From Allorhizobium ampelinum S4 (GTDB taxonomy: Bacteria > Pseudomonadota > Alphaproteobacteria > Rhizobiales > Rhizobiaceae): a stretch of 64,000 nucleotides of DNA. Position 1 is the stretch's first letter; each line of letters begins with the position of its first letter. Location: the NCBI RefSeq assembly GCF_000016285.1, contig NC_011989.1:1305001-1369000 (forward strand), given 5' to 3'. The translations under genes were made by a program, and so were the position numbers. The notes under the pieces were generated by a model. It saw only the letters and a list, made by a program, of their open reading frames with translations. It was not told the origin of the DNA and made no database searches. Below, piece by piece: positions 39,616-49,459 of the stretch.

Positions 39616-40377
39616 TTACTCTTCGACGCCGCTCTCTGGCTCATAACGGGTCCAGCCCTGACTGAGCAGATGTTCTTGCGGCAGGAAGCGGATTTTATAT
39701 CCCATTTTACGGGAGCCGTTCACCCAATAGCCCAGATAGACATGGGGTAGGCCCATTTCGTTGGCACGGCGGATATGGTCGAGAACCATGAATGTGCCGA
39801 GAGACCGTTTTTCCATGGCCGGATTGAAGAAGGAATAGACCATCGACAATCCGTCGCTGAGGATATCGGATAGCGCCACGGCCACCAGTTCGCCGGGGCG
39901 GTCGCTGTCCTCGTCCACTTTCGGCAGGCGATATTCGATCACCTTGGTTTTGACATGGCTGTCTTCCACCATGATCGCAAAGTCGAGCGCCGACATGTCC
40001 GACATGCCGCCCTGCTGGTGGCGATGATCGAGATAGGTGCGAAACAGTGAGAATTGTTCGGTCGAAGGTTGGGCGGCAAAGACGCTGCTGGTGAGATCTG
40101 CATTGACGCCCGCCACACGCCGCATGGTCCGGTTCGGCTGGAATTCCCGGGCGACGATCCGCACGGATATGCAGGCGCGGCAGGTTTCGCAGGCCGGACG
40201 GTAGGCGATATTCTGCGATCGGCGAAAGCCGCCCTGTGTCAGAAGATCGTTCATTTCCGGCGCGCGTGGTCCAACAAGGTGCGTGAAGACCTTCCGCTCC
40301 ATTTCCCCCGCCAAGTAAGGGCAGGGCGCGGGTGCTGTCAGATAAAACTGCGGAGACGTAGCAGCCTGCGTGTTCAT
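39616..40377 (-). CDS. bpt: Aspartate/glutamate leucyltransferase (Bpt)
   Basis: A 253-residue bacterial R-transferase-like enzyme that adds leucine to N-terminal Asp or Glu and marks proteins for Clp[21 protein letters not shown] is the family start (near 18), and the Cys cluster is [12 protein letters not shown] near 60. The C-terminal part has [26 protein letters not shown], a GNAT-like fold segment. ATG at 40377 is preferred to an in-frame start at 40404. Confidence 0.93.
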   Translation of the reverse strand: MNTQAATSPQFYLTAPAPCPYLAGEMERKVFTHLVGPRAPEMNDLLTQGGFRRSQNIAYRPACETCRACISVRIVAREFQPNRTMRRVAGVNADLTSSVFAAQPSTEQFSLFRTYLDHRHQQGGMSDMSALDFAIMVEDSHVKTKVIEYRLPKVDEDSDRPGELVAVALSDILSDGLSMVYSFFNPAMEKRSLGTFMVLDHIRRANEMGLPHVYLGYWVNGSRKMGYKIRFLPQEHLLSQGWTRYEPESGVEE

Positions 40378-40712
40378 GCTTTGTCTATGCGTCCTCTCAG
40401 GCACCCGGAAAAGCGCGCTTGCTTCATTGGCCGGGAATGCACATTACACCAAGACATCGAAGGTGCTAACGCATCCTCACCTTGCAGGAATTTCGAATAT
40501 CTCAAATGCATCAAGTGCTTGAGATATTCGAAAGTGCAATGCCAGAAGTCACTTTCAATGATTCCCGGTATTGCCCATGACCTTCAAGTTCATGTCTAGC
40601 ATGGCTCAAGATTTCAAAAGGTCAACTCTTTCATTTCACGATTTGGTTGCTCAACGTGAAATTGTAGTCATTTCTAACGCGACTAATAATTTTTAGCGGA
40701 TGTCGACTTCAC
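40378..40712. other. Intergenic region upstream of bpt
   Basis: About 335 bases between the RDD-family gene and bpt, both leftward. Apart from the long palindrome at 40491-40533 and a weaker one at 40530-40557 (GAAAGTG/CACTTTC) I see no gene, RNA or terminator. Confidence 0.5.
40491..40533. repeat. Perfect 15-bp-arm inverted repeat of unknown role
   Basis: TTTCGAATATCTCAA (40491-40505), a 13-base spacer and the exact reverse complement (40519-40533). It lies 114 bases upstream of the bpt start. There is no adjacent T run in either direction, so a terminator is unlikely; an operator or an RNA hairpin is possible. Confidence 0.8.
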
Positions 40713-41171
40713 TCAGCCAGCGCGAAGCGCAGCCGTACCGAGCAGCAAGTCATGGACCAATCGCGAACGATCAGTAAACAGTCCCGCCAGCAGGATCAGT
40801 GGCGTTAACACGGAATTGAGGATCCAGAACAGTGCCAGATGGGCAATGGCCGTGACGAAATCAATCTTGGTGCCATCCAGGCGAATCATGGCAATTCCCA
40901 TGGCTCGCATGCCAGGCGTCGCCTGAGTGCGACCGGCCAGCGACAGACCGAAATAAAGGCCCGCGACGATGAAAAACAGAATGGGATAAAGGAGCCAGCC
41001 GAGGCCAAGTGTGATGACGCCGAGGAAGAACACCACAACGGCGGCGGGAACCCACAGGAGCCCGACCAGGACATAGTCGATAATGAAGGCAAGGACCCGG
41101 CGCGACAGCACGCCGCTATAGGCGCGCCAGTCGGTCGGAGCCACGGTGGTCATATTCGGATCGAAGCTCAT
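40713..41171 (-). CDS. RDD family membrane protein
   Basis: A 152-residue protein with an RDD domain. Three to four membrane helices are visible, with RRVLAFIIDYVLVGLLW (the conserved R and D) near residue 20 and ATPGMRAMGIAMI near 90. RDD proteins are mostly uncharacterised membrane or cation-antiport-related proteins. ATG at 41171. Confidence 0.88.
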   Translation of the reverse strand: MSFDPNMTTVAPTDWRAYSGVLSRRVLAFIIDYVLVGLLWVPAAVVVFFLGVITLGLGWLLYPILFFIVAGLYFGLSLAGRTQATPGMRAMGIAMIRLDGTKIDFVTAIAHLALFWILNSVLTPLILLAGLFTDRSRLVHDLLLGTAALRAG

Positions 41172-41293
41172 GATCGTCTCCTTGGTCGATGACGATGATA
41201 TGGGAAGTCCCGCTCCGAAATACAATTGCCTGACATCTTTACAGTCTAGCCAGGAATCGCTGCTGGCGTGCTGCAAATGGCAGTGCCGAAAAC

Positions 41294-42307
41294 TCAGCTT
41301 CTGGCGAGCCGCTTTGCCGCGTCCACGGCGAAATAACTGAGAATGCCATCACATCCGGCCCGTTTGAAGCAGAGCAGTGTTTCCATCATTACCCGCTCTT
41401 CATCAATCCAGCCATTCAGACCCGCAGCCTTGATCTGCGCATATTCGCCTGACACCTGATAGGAAAAGACCGGCAGGCTGAAGGCTTCCTTGAGACGCCA
41501 GCAGATATCCAGATAGGGCAGGCCGGGCTTGACCATCAGCATATCCGCCCCTTCCTCAACATCCATGGCGGCGTCCCGCACTGCTTCTGTGCCATTGGCC
41601 GGGCTGATGTAATAGCTGTTCTTGTCGCCCTTCAGCAGGCCTGCGGTGGAAATCGCCTCGCGGTAGGGTCCGTAATAGCCGGAGGAGAATTTCGTTGCAT
41701 AGGACATGATGCCAACCGACTGATGACCAGCGGCGTCGAGCCCGCGGCGGATCGCGCCGATTCGCCCGTCCATCATTTCGGACGGCGCGATAATGTCGGA
41801 GCCAGCATCGGCTTGCAGGATGGCTGCCTTGACCACCTGATCGACCGTTTCGTCATTGACGATATCGTCGCCGCGCAAAATACCGTCATGCCCATGGCTG
41901 GTAAAAGGGTCTAGCGCCACGTCGGTAATCACGCCGATGTTGGCGACGGCTTTCTTGATGGCCGCTGTCGCCTGGTTGAGCAGGTTATTGGCTTCCAGGA
42001 TATGGGAACCCGTCTGGTCACGCAGGTTCATCTCGATATTCGGAAAGGTGGCAATGGCCGGAATGCCAAGATCGGCGGCTTCCTTCACCGCCTCGACCGC
42101 CTTGTCGACACTCATCCTGTTGACTCCCGGCATGGCGGCGATCGGCTCGACGATGCCGCTACCGGGTACGAGGAAGATCGGCCAGATAAGGTCGTCCACC
42201 GTCAACCGGCTTTCCTGTACCAGCCTGCGCGTCCAGTCCGCCTTGCGGTTGCGGCGCATGCGCCGGTGGCCGGTAATATCGTCGACGAGGTGGGTCTTGT
42301 TGGTCAT
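41294..42307 (-). CDS. hemB: Delta-aminolevulinic acid dehydratase (porphobilinogen synthase)
   Basis: A 337-residue enzyme that condenses two ALA molecules to porphobilinogen in tetrapyrrole synthesis. It has an N-terminal arm, the core with Schiff-base lysines in MSYATKFSSGYYGPYREA near 208 and MLMVKPGLPYLD near 262, and MDGRIGAIRRGLD near 188. Length is normal. Confidence 0.96.
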   Translation of the reverse strand: MTNKTHLVDDITGHRRMRRNRKADWTRRLVQESRLTVDDLIWPIFLVPGSGIVEPIAAMPGVNRMSVDKAVEAVKEAADLGIPAIATFPNIEMNLRDQTGSHILEANNLLNQATAAIKKAVANIGVITDVALDPFTSHGHDGILRGDDIVNDETVDQVVKAAILQADAGSDIIAPSEMMDGRIGAIRRGLDAAGHQSVGIMSYATKFSSGYYGPYREAISTAGLLKGDKNSYYISPANGTEAVRDAAMDVEEGADMLMVKPGLPYLDICWRLKEAFSLPVFSYQVSGEYAQIKAAGLNGWIDEERVMMETLLCFKRAGCDGILSYFAVDAAKRLARS

Positions 42308-42507
42308 CGCGGTCTCCAGTCTTCAGGCCTGCTCTCTTATGATGCCGTTTATCATGCACTGGGATGTTTGCCCACTGCGGCAACCTGACCGGCCCCACCT
42401 CCGGGCATAGCGATGCTCGAATAAAACTGTCTGCGGATTGTTTGTCTCCCCATAAATTTCACCTGTCGCCGATACCGGTCCGATCAATTATGCGATATCG
42501 TCGCACC

Positions 42508-42927
42508 ATGATTGATGATGTCGTCCATACGCCAAAGCCCAGCCTGGTAGACCTGTTGTTTGTGCTCTTCCTGCGCGTTGTTGCGCTTGCCTGCCTTTGG
42601 CTGGGCTTGCAATTCTGGGGGCTGCTGGTGGGCTTTGCGGGTGACGGCCTTGGGCGGTTCGACCTGATGAATGTGCCTTGGCGCATTGCCAGTTGCGGGC
42701 TTGCCGTGATGCTGCCGGTGGCAGGGGTTGGGTTGTGGATGACGGTCTCCTGGGGGCCTGTCATTTGGGTCATTGCCGCCAGTGGCCAGATCCTGATGCA
42801 TGCCGTATGGCCGGGCATTTTCGGGCGCGATCCGTTGATCGTCGCATTCCATCTGATTGTCGCCGTCGTTTATCTCGCTTTCCGCCTGGCGATCCTGCTG
42901 CAAAAGCGTCGGCGCGCCACGGCATAA
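42508..42927 (+). CDS. DUF6163-like membrane protein beside ldtR
   Basis: A protein of about 139 residues with four hydrophobic segments (VDLLFVLFLRVVALACLWLG, GLAVMLPVAGVGLWMTV, VIWVIAASGQILMHAVW, LIVAFHLIVAVVYLAFRLAI). I relate it to the DUF6163 family often found next to ldtR in rhizobia. The start is uncertain: ATG at 42508 or 42490; neither has a strong ribosome site. Function unknown. It precedes ldtR in the same direction. Confidence 0.72.
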   Translation: MIDDVVHTPKPSLVDLLFVLFLRVVALACLWLGLQFWGLLVGFAGDGLGRFDLMNVPWRIASCGLAVMLPVAGVGLWMTVSWGPVIWVIAASGQILMHAVWPGIFGRDPLIVAFHLIVAVVYLAFRLAILLQKRRRATA

Positions 42928-43075
42928 GGAATGGTTTACCCTGATACAAGCAGGCTGAATGGTAAGCCTCTGTTAAGCCTGCGTTTTAAATAGAATTTTA
43001 TCTGCATTCGATATTGTCACTCACAAGGCGGTTGGAAACCAACAAGGCCGCCACCCAAACAGTGAGGCAGACGAT

Positions 43076-43588
43076 ATGACCACGACAAAGATCAAACCGC
43101 AGGTGTCCGCTATCGATCACGAAGAGCAGACCATCCGTTCTCTCTATCTTGATTCCCTGCATCTGGTGGAGCGCTTGCACCGCCGCCTGCTCGACGTCAT
43201 CAAGGACGAATTCGACCGCCAGGGCCGCAACGACGTCAATGCTGTTCAGGCTTTGCTGCTGTTTAACATCGGCAATTCCGAGCTGACGGCCGGTGAATTG
43301 CGGTCTCGCGGCTACTACCTCGGCTCCAACGTTTCCTATAACGTCAAGAAGCTGGTCGACCTTGGTTTCATCAATCATTCCCGCTCGCGTGTCGACCGTC
43401 GTTCGGTCCGTATTTCCCTGACACCGGAAGGCCAGGACATCGCCGAAACCGTCGCCAAGCTCTATGAGCGTCACGTCGGCTCCATCCAGAAAGTCGGCGG
43501 CATCGGTCCGGACGAATTCAACCAGATGAACAGGTTGTTGCAGCGTCTCGATCGCTTCTGGAACGACACGATCGCCTATCGCATGTAG
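43076..43588 (+). CDS. ldtR: LdtR, MarR-family regulator of L,D-transpeptidase genes
   Basis: A 170-residue winged-helix regulator. ELTAGELRSRGYYLGSNVSYNVKKLVDLG is the recognition region near residue 75, followed by the wing HSRSRVDRRSVRISLTPEG. Strongly like the LdtR of Sinorhizobium and Liberibacter, which controls L,D-transpeptidase and osmotic-stress genes. The L,D-transpeptidase gene lies downstream across a 414-base gap, so a regulatory link is likely. Confidence 0.9.
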   Translation: MTTTKIKPQVSAIDHEEQTIRSLYLDSLHLVERLHRRLLDVIKDEFDRQGRNDVNAVQALLLFNIGNSELTAGELRSRGYYLGSNVSYNVKKLVDLGFINHSRSRVDRRSVRISLTPEGQDIAETVAKLYERHVGSIQKVGGIGPDEFNQMNRLLQRLDRFWNDTIAYRM

Positions 43589-44002
43589 GCCAACCGGCTG
43601 CGATGTTTGGCTTTGCTGCCTTGATGGACCGGTAACGGTCATTCAATCCCGGCAGGTCGATATCGCCTCGCTTTGTTTTGATGCGCCCATGCTTATTCAA
43701 CACAGTGTTGTGAGCGCGTCGGGCCTGACAAGCTTTGGCCATATTGATATGGGACCGCCAGACTGTGGAATAAGCTGGTTGTTCGACCCGCGCTGAAGCT
43801 TCGCCTTCGCCCGGGTTCAAAAGAAACTCTTTAGGGCAGAGGGCTTTTGGAACAAGCGATAGCGGCAAACGTTTCCCGCGATGAAAACAATGATTGCGGA
43901 ACGCCTCCGGCTTTATTAAGCACAATGCCTTCATGGGACATGATCATCTCCCATGGGCTAAAGCGTTTCGGGATCGGTGGATCGGTAGGGAAATAGAAGA
44001 CT
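43589..44002. promoter_or_regulatory. Long leader/promoter region between ldtR and L,D-transpeptidase gene
   Basis: About 414 bases without a gene. A short palindrome CATGGGA/TCCCATG (43932-43938 and 43949-43955) lies about 50 bases before the L,D-transpeptidase start and could be an operator. I did not find a terminator for ldtR. Confidence 0.4.
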
Positions 44003-45328
44003 ATGGCGGACAAGATTAAACTGGTTTCGGTCTCTCGCAGAGCGTTGCTGAGAGGCGCGGCATTGGTGGGAGCATCCACGCTGGCCGGGACCGCCATGGC
44101 GCAATCTGCCGTCGACGAGCTGATCAATGCTCGCTCGCGGGGCAATTGGGACGACCAGTTCGATGCCCAAACGTCACGTGCGGTCGCATCGGTGACGTCA
44201 AATTCGCCGATGTTGAGCGCCACCAACCTGCCGAACCTGCAATTGGCCATTTCCGCCTATCAGCAGATCGTCGCCCAAGGTGGTTGGCCGCAGGTCAATC
44301 CCTCGGTGAAGTTGAAACTCGGCTCTATTGATCCGGTTGTTCAGCAACTGCGCCAGCGCCTGATGATCTCAGGCGATCTTGGCCAAGAAGCGGGCATGTC
44401 CAATTCTTTCGATACCTATGTTGACGGTGCCGTGAAGCGTTTTCAGGCTCGTCACGGTCTACCCACAGATGGTGCGCTTGGCGAATATACGCTGAAAGCG
44501 ATGAATATTTCTGCCGATGTGCGTCTCAACCAGCTCAATACCAATCTGGTGCGCCTGCAGGCAATGTCCGGTGATCTGGGCAACCGGTATGTCATGGTCA
44601 ACATTCCCTCGATGTCTATCGAGGCTGTCGAAAATGATCGCGTCGCATTGCGCACCAATGCCGTTGTTGGACGTATCGACCGCCCGACCCATTCCATCAA
44701 TTCCAAAATCTATGAAGTCATCCTGAATCCCTACTGGACTGCGCCGCGCTCGATCGTCGAAAAGGACATCGTGCCGCTGATGCGCAAGGACCCCACTTAT
44801 CTGACGCGCAACAATATCCGTCTCTTCGATGGCAAAGGCCAGGAAGTGGCCCCGGAGACTGTGGATTGGAACGCGCCAAAGGCACCGAACCTGATGTTCC
44901 GTCAGGACCCTGGCAAGATCAACGCCATGGCCTCGACGAAGATCAACTTTCACAATCCGAACAATGAATATCTGCACGATACGCCGCAGCAGGGCCTGTT
45001 CAACAAACTGATGCGCTTTGAATCCTCCGGCTGCATGCGCGTCCAGAACGTGCGCGATCTGATCACATGGTTGCTGAGGGATACGCCCGGCTGGAACCGT
45101 CAGGAAATCGAGCGGGTCATCTCCACGCGCCAGAACAATGTGATCAAGCTTTCGCAGGAAGTCCCCGTCTATATCGTTTACATCACGGCGTGGTCGGCCA
45201 AGGATAATGTCGTGCAGTTCCGTGACGATATCTACAAGCGTGATGGCGATGCCCAGTTGGCGCTGCAAACCAACATTGGCGTGGAGCAAAATCCGGGCCG
45301 GATTGAGGACGACAATTTGCCGCAGTAA
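44003..45328 (+). CDS. ldtP: L,D-transpeptidase with peptidoglycan-binding domain
   Basis: A 441-residue periplasmic enzyme. It has a Tat-like signal ([13 protein letters not shown], cleavage near AMA-QSA at 33). A peptidoglycan-binding domain at about 135-185 contains [24 protein letters not shown]. The YkuD catalytic domain follows, with [13 protein letters not shown] near 341 holding the catalytic cysteine. It makes 3-3 cross-links or anchors proteins to peptidoglycan. The symbol follows the ldtR/ldtP naming used in rhizobia and is an inference from context. Confidence 0.9.
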   Translation: MADKIKLVSVSRRALLRGAALVGASTLAGTAMAQSAVDELINARSRGNWDDQFDAQTSRAVASVTSNSPMLSATNLPNLQLAISAYQQIVAQGGWPQVNPSVKLKLGSIDPVVQQLRQRLMISGDLGQEAGMSNSFDTYVDGAVKRFQARHGLPTDGALGEYTLKAMNISADVRLNQLNTNLVRLQAMSGDLGNRYVMVNIPSMSIEAVENDRVALRTNAVVGRIDRPTHSINSKIYEVILNPYWTAPRSIVEKDIVPLMRKDPTYLTRNNIRLFDGKGQEVAPETVDWNAPKAPNLMFRQDPGKINAMASTKINFHNPNNEYLHDTPQQGLFNKLMRFESSGCMRVQNVRDLITWLLRDTPGWNRQEIERVISTRQNNVIKLSQEVPVYIVYITAWSAKDNVVQFRDDIYKRDGDAQLALQTNIGVEQNPGRIEDDNLPQ

Positions 45329-45355
45329 GTCTTGGCACAAGGCATTTTTATCAAG

Positions 45356-45390
45356 GGCCGCGCTCAAGTTGCGCGGCCTTTTGTGTTTTT
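45356..45390 (+). terminator. Intrinsic terminator of the L,D-transpeptidase gene
   Basis: Stem GGCCGCGC (45356-45363) with GCGCGGCC (45371-45378) and a 7-base loop, followed by TTTTGTGTTTTT. It separates this gene from glyA. Confidence 0.9.
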
Positions 45391-45530
45391 ACGCGGGCAG
45401 CAGTCCGTGTGATACAAGAACAAGCATCTTCTTCCGCGCATTGGCGCGCAAATGTCGCTCTGTTGTCTTGCTCTTGGGGCGCGAGGACGTTAAGACGCGC
45501 ACGCATCAACGCTTTCAGGAGACTGCGATC

Positions 45531-46820
45531 ATGGCCAATACCGATGCTTTCTTTTCCCGTCCGCTTGCCGAAACCGACCCGGATATTTTTGGTGCGATTG
45601 AAAAGGAGCTCGGTCGTCAACGCCATGAAATCGAGCTGATTGCGTCTGAAAACATCGTCTCGCGCGCCGTGCTGGAAGCGCAAGGCTCGATCATGACCAA
45701 CAAATATGCCGAGGGCTATCCGGGCAAGCGCTATTACGGTGGCTGTCAGTTCGTGGATATTGCCGAGGAATTGGCGATTGAGCGCGCCAAGAAGCTGTTT
45801 GGCGTCAATTTTGCCAATGTTCAGCCCAATTCCGGTTCGCAGATGAACCAGGCCGTGTTCCTGGCACTGTTGCAGCCGGGCGATACCTTCATGGGTCTCG
45901 ACCTGAATTCCGGGGGCCATCTGACCCACGGTTCGCCGGTCAACATGTCCGGCAAGTGGTTCAACGTCGTCTCCTATGGCGTGCGTCAGGACGATAATCT
46001 TCTGGACATGGATGCGGTGGCTGAATCGGCTCGTAAACACAAGCCCAAGCTGATCATCGCCGGTGGCACAGCCTATTCGCGGATCTGGGACTGGAAGCGC
46101 TTCCGCGAGATCGCCGACGAAGTCGGCGCCTATCTGATGGTTGACATGGCCCATATCGCCGGTCTGGTTGCCGGTAACCAGCATCCGTCGCCGTTCCCGC
46201 ATTGCCACGTCGCCACCACCACGACCCACAAGTCGCTGCGTGGCCCGCGTGGCGGCATGATCCTCACCAATGACGAGGATCTGGCCAAGAAATTCAATTC
46301 GGCTGTCTTCCCAGGCCTCCAGGGCGGCCCGCTGATGCATGTGATTGCCGCCAAGGCGGTTGCCTTCGGTGAGGCCTTGCAGCCGGAATTCCAGGATTAT
46401 GCCGCTCAGGTGGTGAAAAACGCCAAGGCCCTGTCCGAAACCCTGGTCAAGGGTGGCCTCGATATCGTCTCCGGCGGTACCGACAATCATTTGATGCTGG
46501 TCGACCTGCGCAAGAAGAACGCCACCGGCAAGCGCGCCGAGGCAGCCCTTGGCCGCGCCTATGTCACCTGCAACAAGAACGGCATTCCGTTCGATCCTGA
46601 AAAGCCCTTCGTTACTTCTGGTGTTCGCCTTGGCACGCCAGCTGGCACGACCCGTGGCTTCAAGGAGGCTGAATTCATCGAAATCGGCAATCTGATCGTT
46701 GAGGTTCTCGACGGTCTGAAGGTTGCCAATTCCGACGAGGGCAATAGCGCCGTCGAGGCAAGCGTGCGCGACAAGGTCATTGGCCTGACGGGCCGTTTCC
46801 CGATGTATCCTTACCTGTAA
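45531..46820 (+). CDS. glyA: Serine hydroxymethyltransferase
   Basis: A 429-residue PLP enzyme that interconverts serine and glycine and charges tetrahydrofolate with one-carbon units. Near residue 33 it has [10 protein letters not shown], near 165 [12 protein letters not shown], and the PLP lysine lies in [14 protein letters not shown] near 232. ATG at 45531 matches the family start MANTDAFF. nrdR starts 9 bases after its stop. Confidence 0.97.
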   Translation: MANTDAFFSRPLAETDPDIFGAIEKELGRQRHEIELIASENIVSRAVLEAQGSIMTNKYAEGYPGKRYYGGCQFVDIAEELAIERAKKLFGVNFANVQPNSGSQMNQAVFLALLQPGDTFMGLDLNSGGHLTHGSPVNMSGKWFNVVSYGVRQDDNLLDMDAVAESARKHKPKLIIAGGTAYSRIWDWKRFREIADEVGAYLMVDMAHIAGLVAGNQHPSPFPHCHVATTTTHKSLRGPRGGMILTNDEDLAKKFNSAVFPGLQGGPLMHVIAAKAVAFGEALQPEFQDYAAQVVKNAKALSETLVKGGLDIVSGGTDNHLMLVDLRKKNATGKRAEAALGRAYVTCNKNGIPFDPEKPFVTSGVRLGTPAGTTRGFKEAEFIEIGNLIVEVLDGLKVANSDEGNSAVEASVRDKVIGLTGRFPMYPYL

Positions 46821-46829
46821 GGCGGCCAG

Positions 46830-47306
46830 ATGCGTTGCCCGTTTTGCGGTTCGGACGATACCCAGGTCAAGGATTCACGCCCGGCGGAGGACAATAGCGC
46901 CATCCGCCGGCGTCGGATCTGCCCGGATTGCGGCGGACGCTTCACCACGTTCGAGCGCGTGCAACTGCGCGAGCTGACCGTGTTGAAAAAGACAGGCCGC
47001 AAGGCACCTTTTGATCGTAACAAGCTGGTGCGGTCTTTCGAGATCGCCCTTCGCAAACGTCCCGTCGACCGGGACCGGATTGAGCGGGCGGTCTCCGGCA
47101 TCGTGCGGCGGCTGGAAAGCTCCGGCGAGACGGAAATTTCCTCCGAACAGATCGGCTTGCAGGTGCTGGAAGCGCTGAAAAGCCTCGATGACGTGGCTTT
47201 CGTGCGTTACGCCTCGGTCTATCGCGATTTTTCCCATGCCGAGGATTTCGAGCAGGTCATTTCTGAAATTACCGCCAAGATTTCCCAGGATCACGAACCG
47301 GGGTAA
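46830..47306 (+). CDS. nrdR: NrdR, ribonucleotide reductase regulator
   Basis: A 158-residue repressor. It has a zinc ribbon at the N-terminus ([17 protein letters not shown]...CPDCGGRF) and an ATP-cone domain from about 50. It senses ATP/dATP and represses nrd genes. It lies between glyA and ribD, the usual location in alphaproteobacteria. Confidence 0.96.
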   Translation: MRCPFCGSDDTQVKDSRPAEDNSAIRRRRICPDCGGRFTTFERVQLRELTVLKKTGRKAPFDRNKLVRSFEIALRKRPVDRDRIERAVSGIVRRLESSGETEISSEQIGLQVLEALKSLDDVAFVRYASVYRDFSHAEDFEQVISEITAKISQDHEPG

Positions 47307-47308
47307 AC

Positions 47309-48409
47309 ATGGTGTGCGAACAGCCTGATGATCAGCGGTTCATGGCAGCGGCGATTAGGCTCGGTCGCAGTCATCTGGGGCAAACCCTGACCAACCCGTC
47401 GGTCGGTTGCGTGATCGTTGCCGACGGAACCATTGTCGGCTCCGCTGTCACAGCGATTGGCGGACGCCCGCATGCCGAGCGTCAGGCCATTGCCGTGGCC
47501 GGCGAAAAGGCCCGCGGCGCTACGGCCTATGTGACGCTTGAACCCTGTTCCCATCATGGCAAGACCCCGCCTTGTGCTGACGCGCTGGTTGAGGCTGGCG
47601 TGGCGCGGGTTGTGGTTGCCGTCACCGACCCGGACCCGCGGGTTTCAGGCCGTGGCCTGTCCATCCTGACGGATGCGGGGATCGAGGTGGTAACCGGCGT
47701 GCTGGAGCGTGAAGCGCGCTATGGGCTCGCTGCCTATCTGACCCGCCAGACGAAACAGCGTCCGCATGTGACCCTGAAACTGGCTCTGTCGCGGGATGGT
47801 ATGATTGGCCGGGCGGGCGAGGGGCAGGTGGCGATTACCGGGCCGCTGGCTCGTACCCAGGTGCAATTGTTGCGGGCCGAAAGCGATGCCATTCTGGTCG
47901 GGATCGGCACGGCAAAGGCTGATGATCCAGATCTGACGGTGCGGCTGGCTGGACAAACCCATCTTTCGCCGCTGCGCATCGTGCTCGACCGGCGGCTGGA
48001 ACTGCCCATTGGTTCGAAACTGGTGCAAACGGCGGGGCACGTGCCGACGGTTTGCGCGTGTGGTGAGCCTTCCACCTTTACCTGCACGGAAAGTTTCGAG
48101 GCGAGCCGCACGGCATTGCAGGCTGCGGGCGTTGATGTCTGGCCGGTGGCCGATCTTGACGATCTGCTGCGCCAACTGGCTGTGCAGGGCATGTCTTCCC
48201 TGCTGGTGGAAGGGGGGGCCGCTGCGGCAAAGGCCTTCCTGAACGCGGGCTTGGTGGATCGCATCCATCTTTACCAGGGACCAGATGAAATCGGCGGTAG
48301 TGGACTTGCATCGCCGCTCACGCCTGCCAATATACCGGAGAATTTTCGTCATCTGCGCAGTGTAAACTTCGGCGCGGATCGTTTCGATGAATATGAGCAG
48401 GATTTCTGA
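47309..48409 (+). CDS. ribD: Bifunctional riboflavin deaminase/reductase
   Basis: A 366-residue enzyme with two domains. The deaminase domain has the zinc site PHAERQAI and EPCSHHGKTPPCADALV (residues about 50-95). The reductase domain follows from about 145 (RPHVTLKLALSRDGMIG, GIGTAKADDPDLTVR, SSLLVEGGAAAAKAFL). It starts 3 bases after nrdR. Its TGA overlaps the ribE ATG. Confidence 0.96.
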   Translation: MVCEQPDDQRFMAAAIRLGRSHLGQTLTNPSVGCVIVADGTIVGSAVTAIGGRPHAERQAIAVAGEKARGATAYVTLEPCSHHGKTPPCADALVEAGVARVVVAVTDPDPRVSGRGLSILTDAGIEVVTGVLEREARYGLAAYLTRQTKQRPHVTLKLALSRDGMIGRAGEGQVAITGPLARTQVQLLRAESDAILVGIGTAKADDPDLTVRLAGQTHLSPLRIVLDRRLELPIGSKLVQTAGHVPTVCACGEPSTFTCTESFEASRTALQAAGVDVWPVADLDDLLRQLAVQGMSSLLVEGGAAAAKAFLNAGLVDRIHLYQGPDEIGGSGLASPLTPANIPENFRHLRSVNFGADRFDEYEQDF

Positions 48410-49020
48410 TGTTTACTGGCATTGTCACCGATATCGGCACCGTGGAAGACATCGTGCCTCTGAAGGAAGGCGTAAAGCTTCGCATCGTCACAGCCTATGA
48501 TCCTCATACAATCGACATGGGCGCTTCCATCGCGCATTCCGGGACCTGCCTGACAGTCACCGGTCTGCCAGAGGCGGGCAGCAATGCGCGGTGGTTTGAA
48601 GTGGAAGCCTGGGAAGAAGCCCTGCGGTTGACCACCATCGGTAGCTGGCAAAAAGGCACGCGCATCAACCTGGAGCGCTCGTTGAAAATCGGCGATGAGC
48701 TGGGCGGGCATATCGTCTCGGGCCATGTCGATGGCAAGGCCGAGATCCTGGCGATCAAAGCCGAAGGCGATGCGACCCGCTTCACTCTGCGGGTGCCTGA
48801 GAACCTGGCCCGTTTCGTCGCCCCGAAGGGCTCGGTTGCGCTGGATGGAACCTCGCTGACCGTCAATGGTGTCGAGGGTTGCGACTTCGACATCCTGCTG
48901 ATCCGCCACACGCTGGAAGTGACCACCTGGGGCGACCGGCAGGTCGGCGATTTCGTCAATTTCGAAGTCGATACCATGGCACGCTATGCGGCAAGGCTCG
49001 CGGAATTTCCTAAGGCGTAA
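48409..49020 (+). CDS. ribE: Riboflavin synthase alpha chain
   Basis: A 203-residue enzyme of two internally repeated beta-barrel halves (MFTGIVTDIGTVED and, near residue 100, GGHIVSGHVDGKAEI with GTSLTVNGVEG near 145). It dismutates 6,7-dimethyl-8-ribityllumazine into riboflavin. Overlaps the end of ribD. The lumazine synthase partner lies about 1 kb downstream. Confidence 0.96.
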   Translation: MFTGIVTDIGTVEDIVPLKEGVKLRIVTAYDPHTIDMGASIAHSGTCLTVTGLPEAGSNARWFEVEAWEEALRLTTIGSWQKGTRINLERSLKIGDELGGHIVSGHVDGKAEILAIKAEGDATRFTLRVPENLARFVAPKGSVALDGTSLTVNGVEGCDFDILLIRHTLEVTTWGDRQVGDFVNFEVDTMARYAARLAEFPKA

Positions 49021-49045
49021 AAACTTATGCGCTTTGTAAGAAAAG

Positions 49046-49072
49046 GCGGAAGGGCCGGGCAGCTCCTTCCGC
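49046..49072 (-). terminator. Hairpin ending the secreted-protein gene
   Basis: Perfect 8-bp arms GCGGAAGG (49046-49053) and CCTTCCGC (49065-49072). Read on the minus strand it is followed by CCTTTTCTTAC. It lies just after the stop of the gene at 49082-49459 and also close to the ribE stop. Confidence 0.6.
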
Positions 49073-49081
49073 ACATATCCA

Positions 49082-49459
49082 TCAAGCCGAGGCGGTAAAC
49101 ACCGAGATGCTGCCGTCATCGACCGTGACCATGCCGACAATGGTGGTGACATCGACGCCCTGGCCATCGAGCTGACGCATCAGTTTCGGATTGGCAATAA
49201 TGGCGGCCTGCAACTTGCGCGCCTGGGCGGAATGTGGGTCCTGGGCATCCAGCGCCTGGCGCATCGGGTCGGATGTTTGAAGGCCACGCAGCGGCACGAC
49301 TGTCAGTCGCTTGCCGACAACGGGTTGTACGGATTGGGGGGCTTGTACGGATTGGGGCCGACCATCTTCAGAGGCCATCTCAACGGCGGCCTGGGATACA
49401 CCACCGAAAGAGATGGCGGCAACGGTGGAAGCACTGAATACATGTCCGATACGGTTCAT
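49082..49459 (-). CDS. Small secreted protein with a short internal repeat
   Basis: A 125-residue protein with a Sec signal (MNRIGHVFSASTVAAISFGGVSQA, cleavage near residue 24). A duplicated six-residue unit PQSVQA/PQSVQP near residues 35-46 comes from an exact 15-base duplication (49325-49339 and 49343-49357, period 18). The C-terminal half ends in TVDDGSISVFTASA. I do not recognise the family. It breaks the riboflavin gene order and points the other way. Confidence 0.72.
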   Translation of the reverse strand: MNRIGHVFSASTVAAISFGGVSQAAVEMASEDGRPQSVQAPQSVQPVVGKRLTVVPLRGLQTSDPMRQALDAQDPHSAQARKLQAAIIANPKLMRQLDGQGVDVTTIVGMVTVDDGSISVFTASA

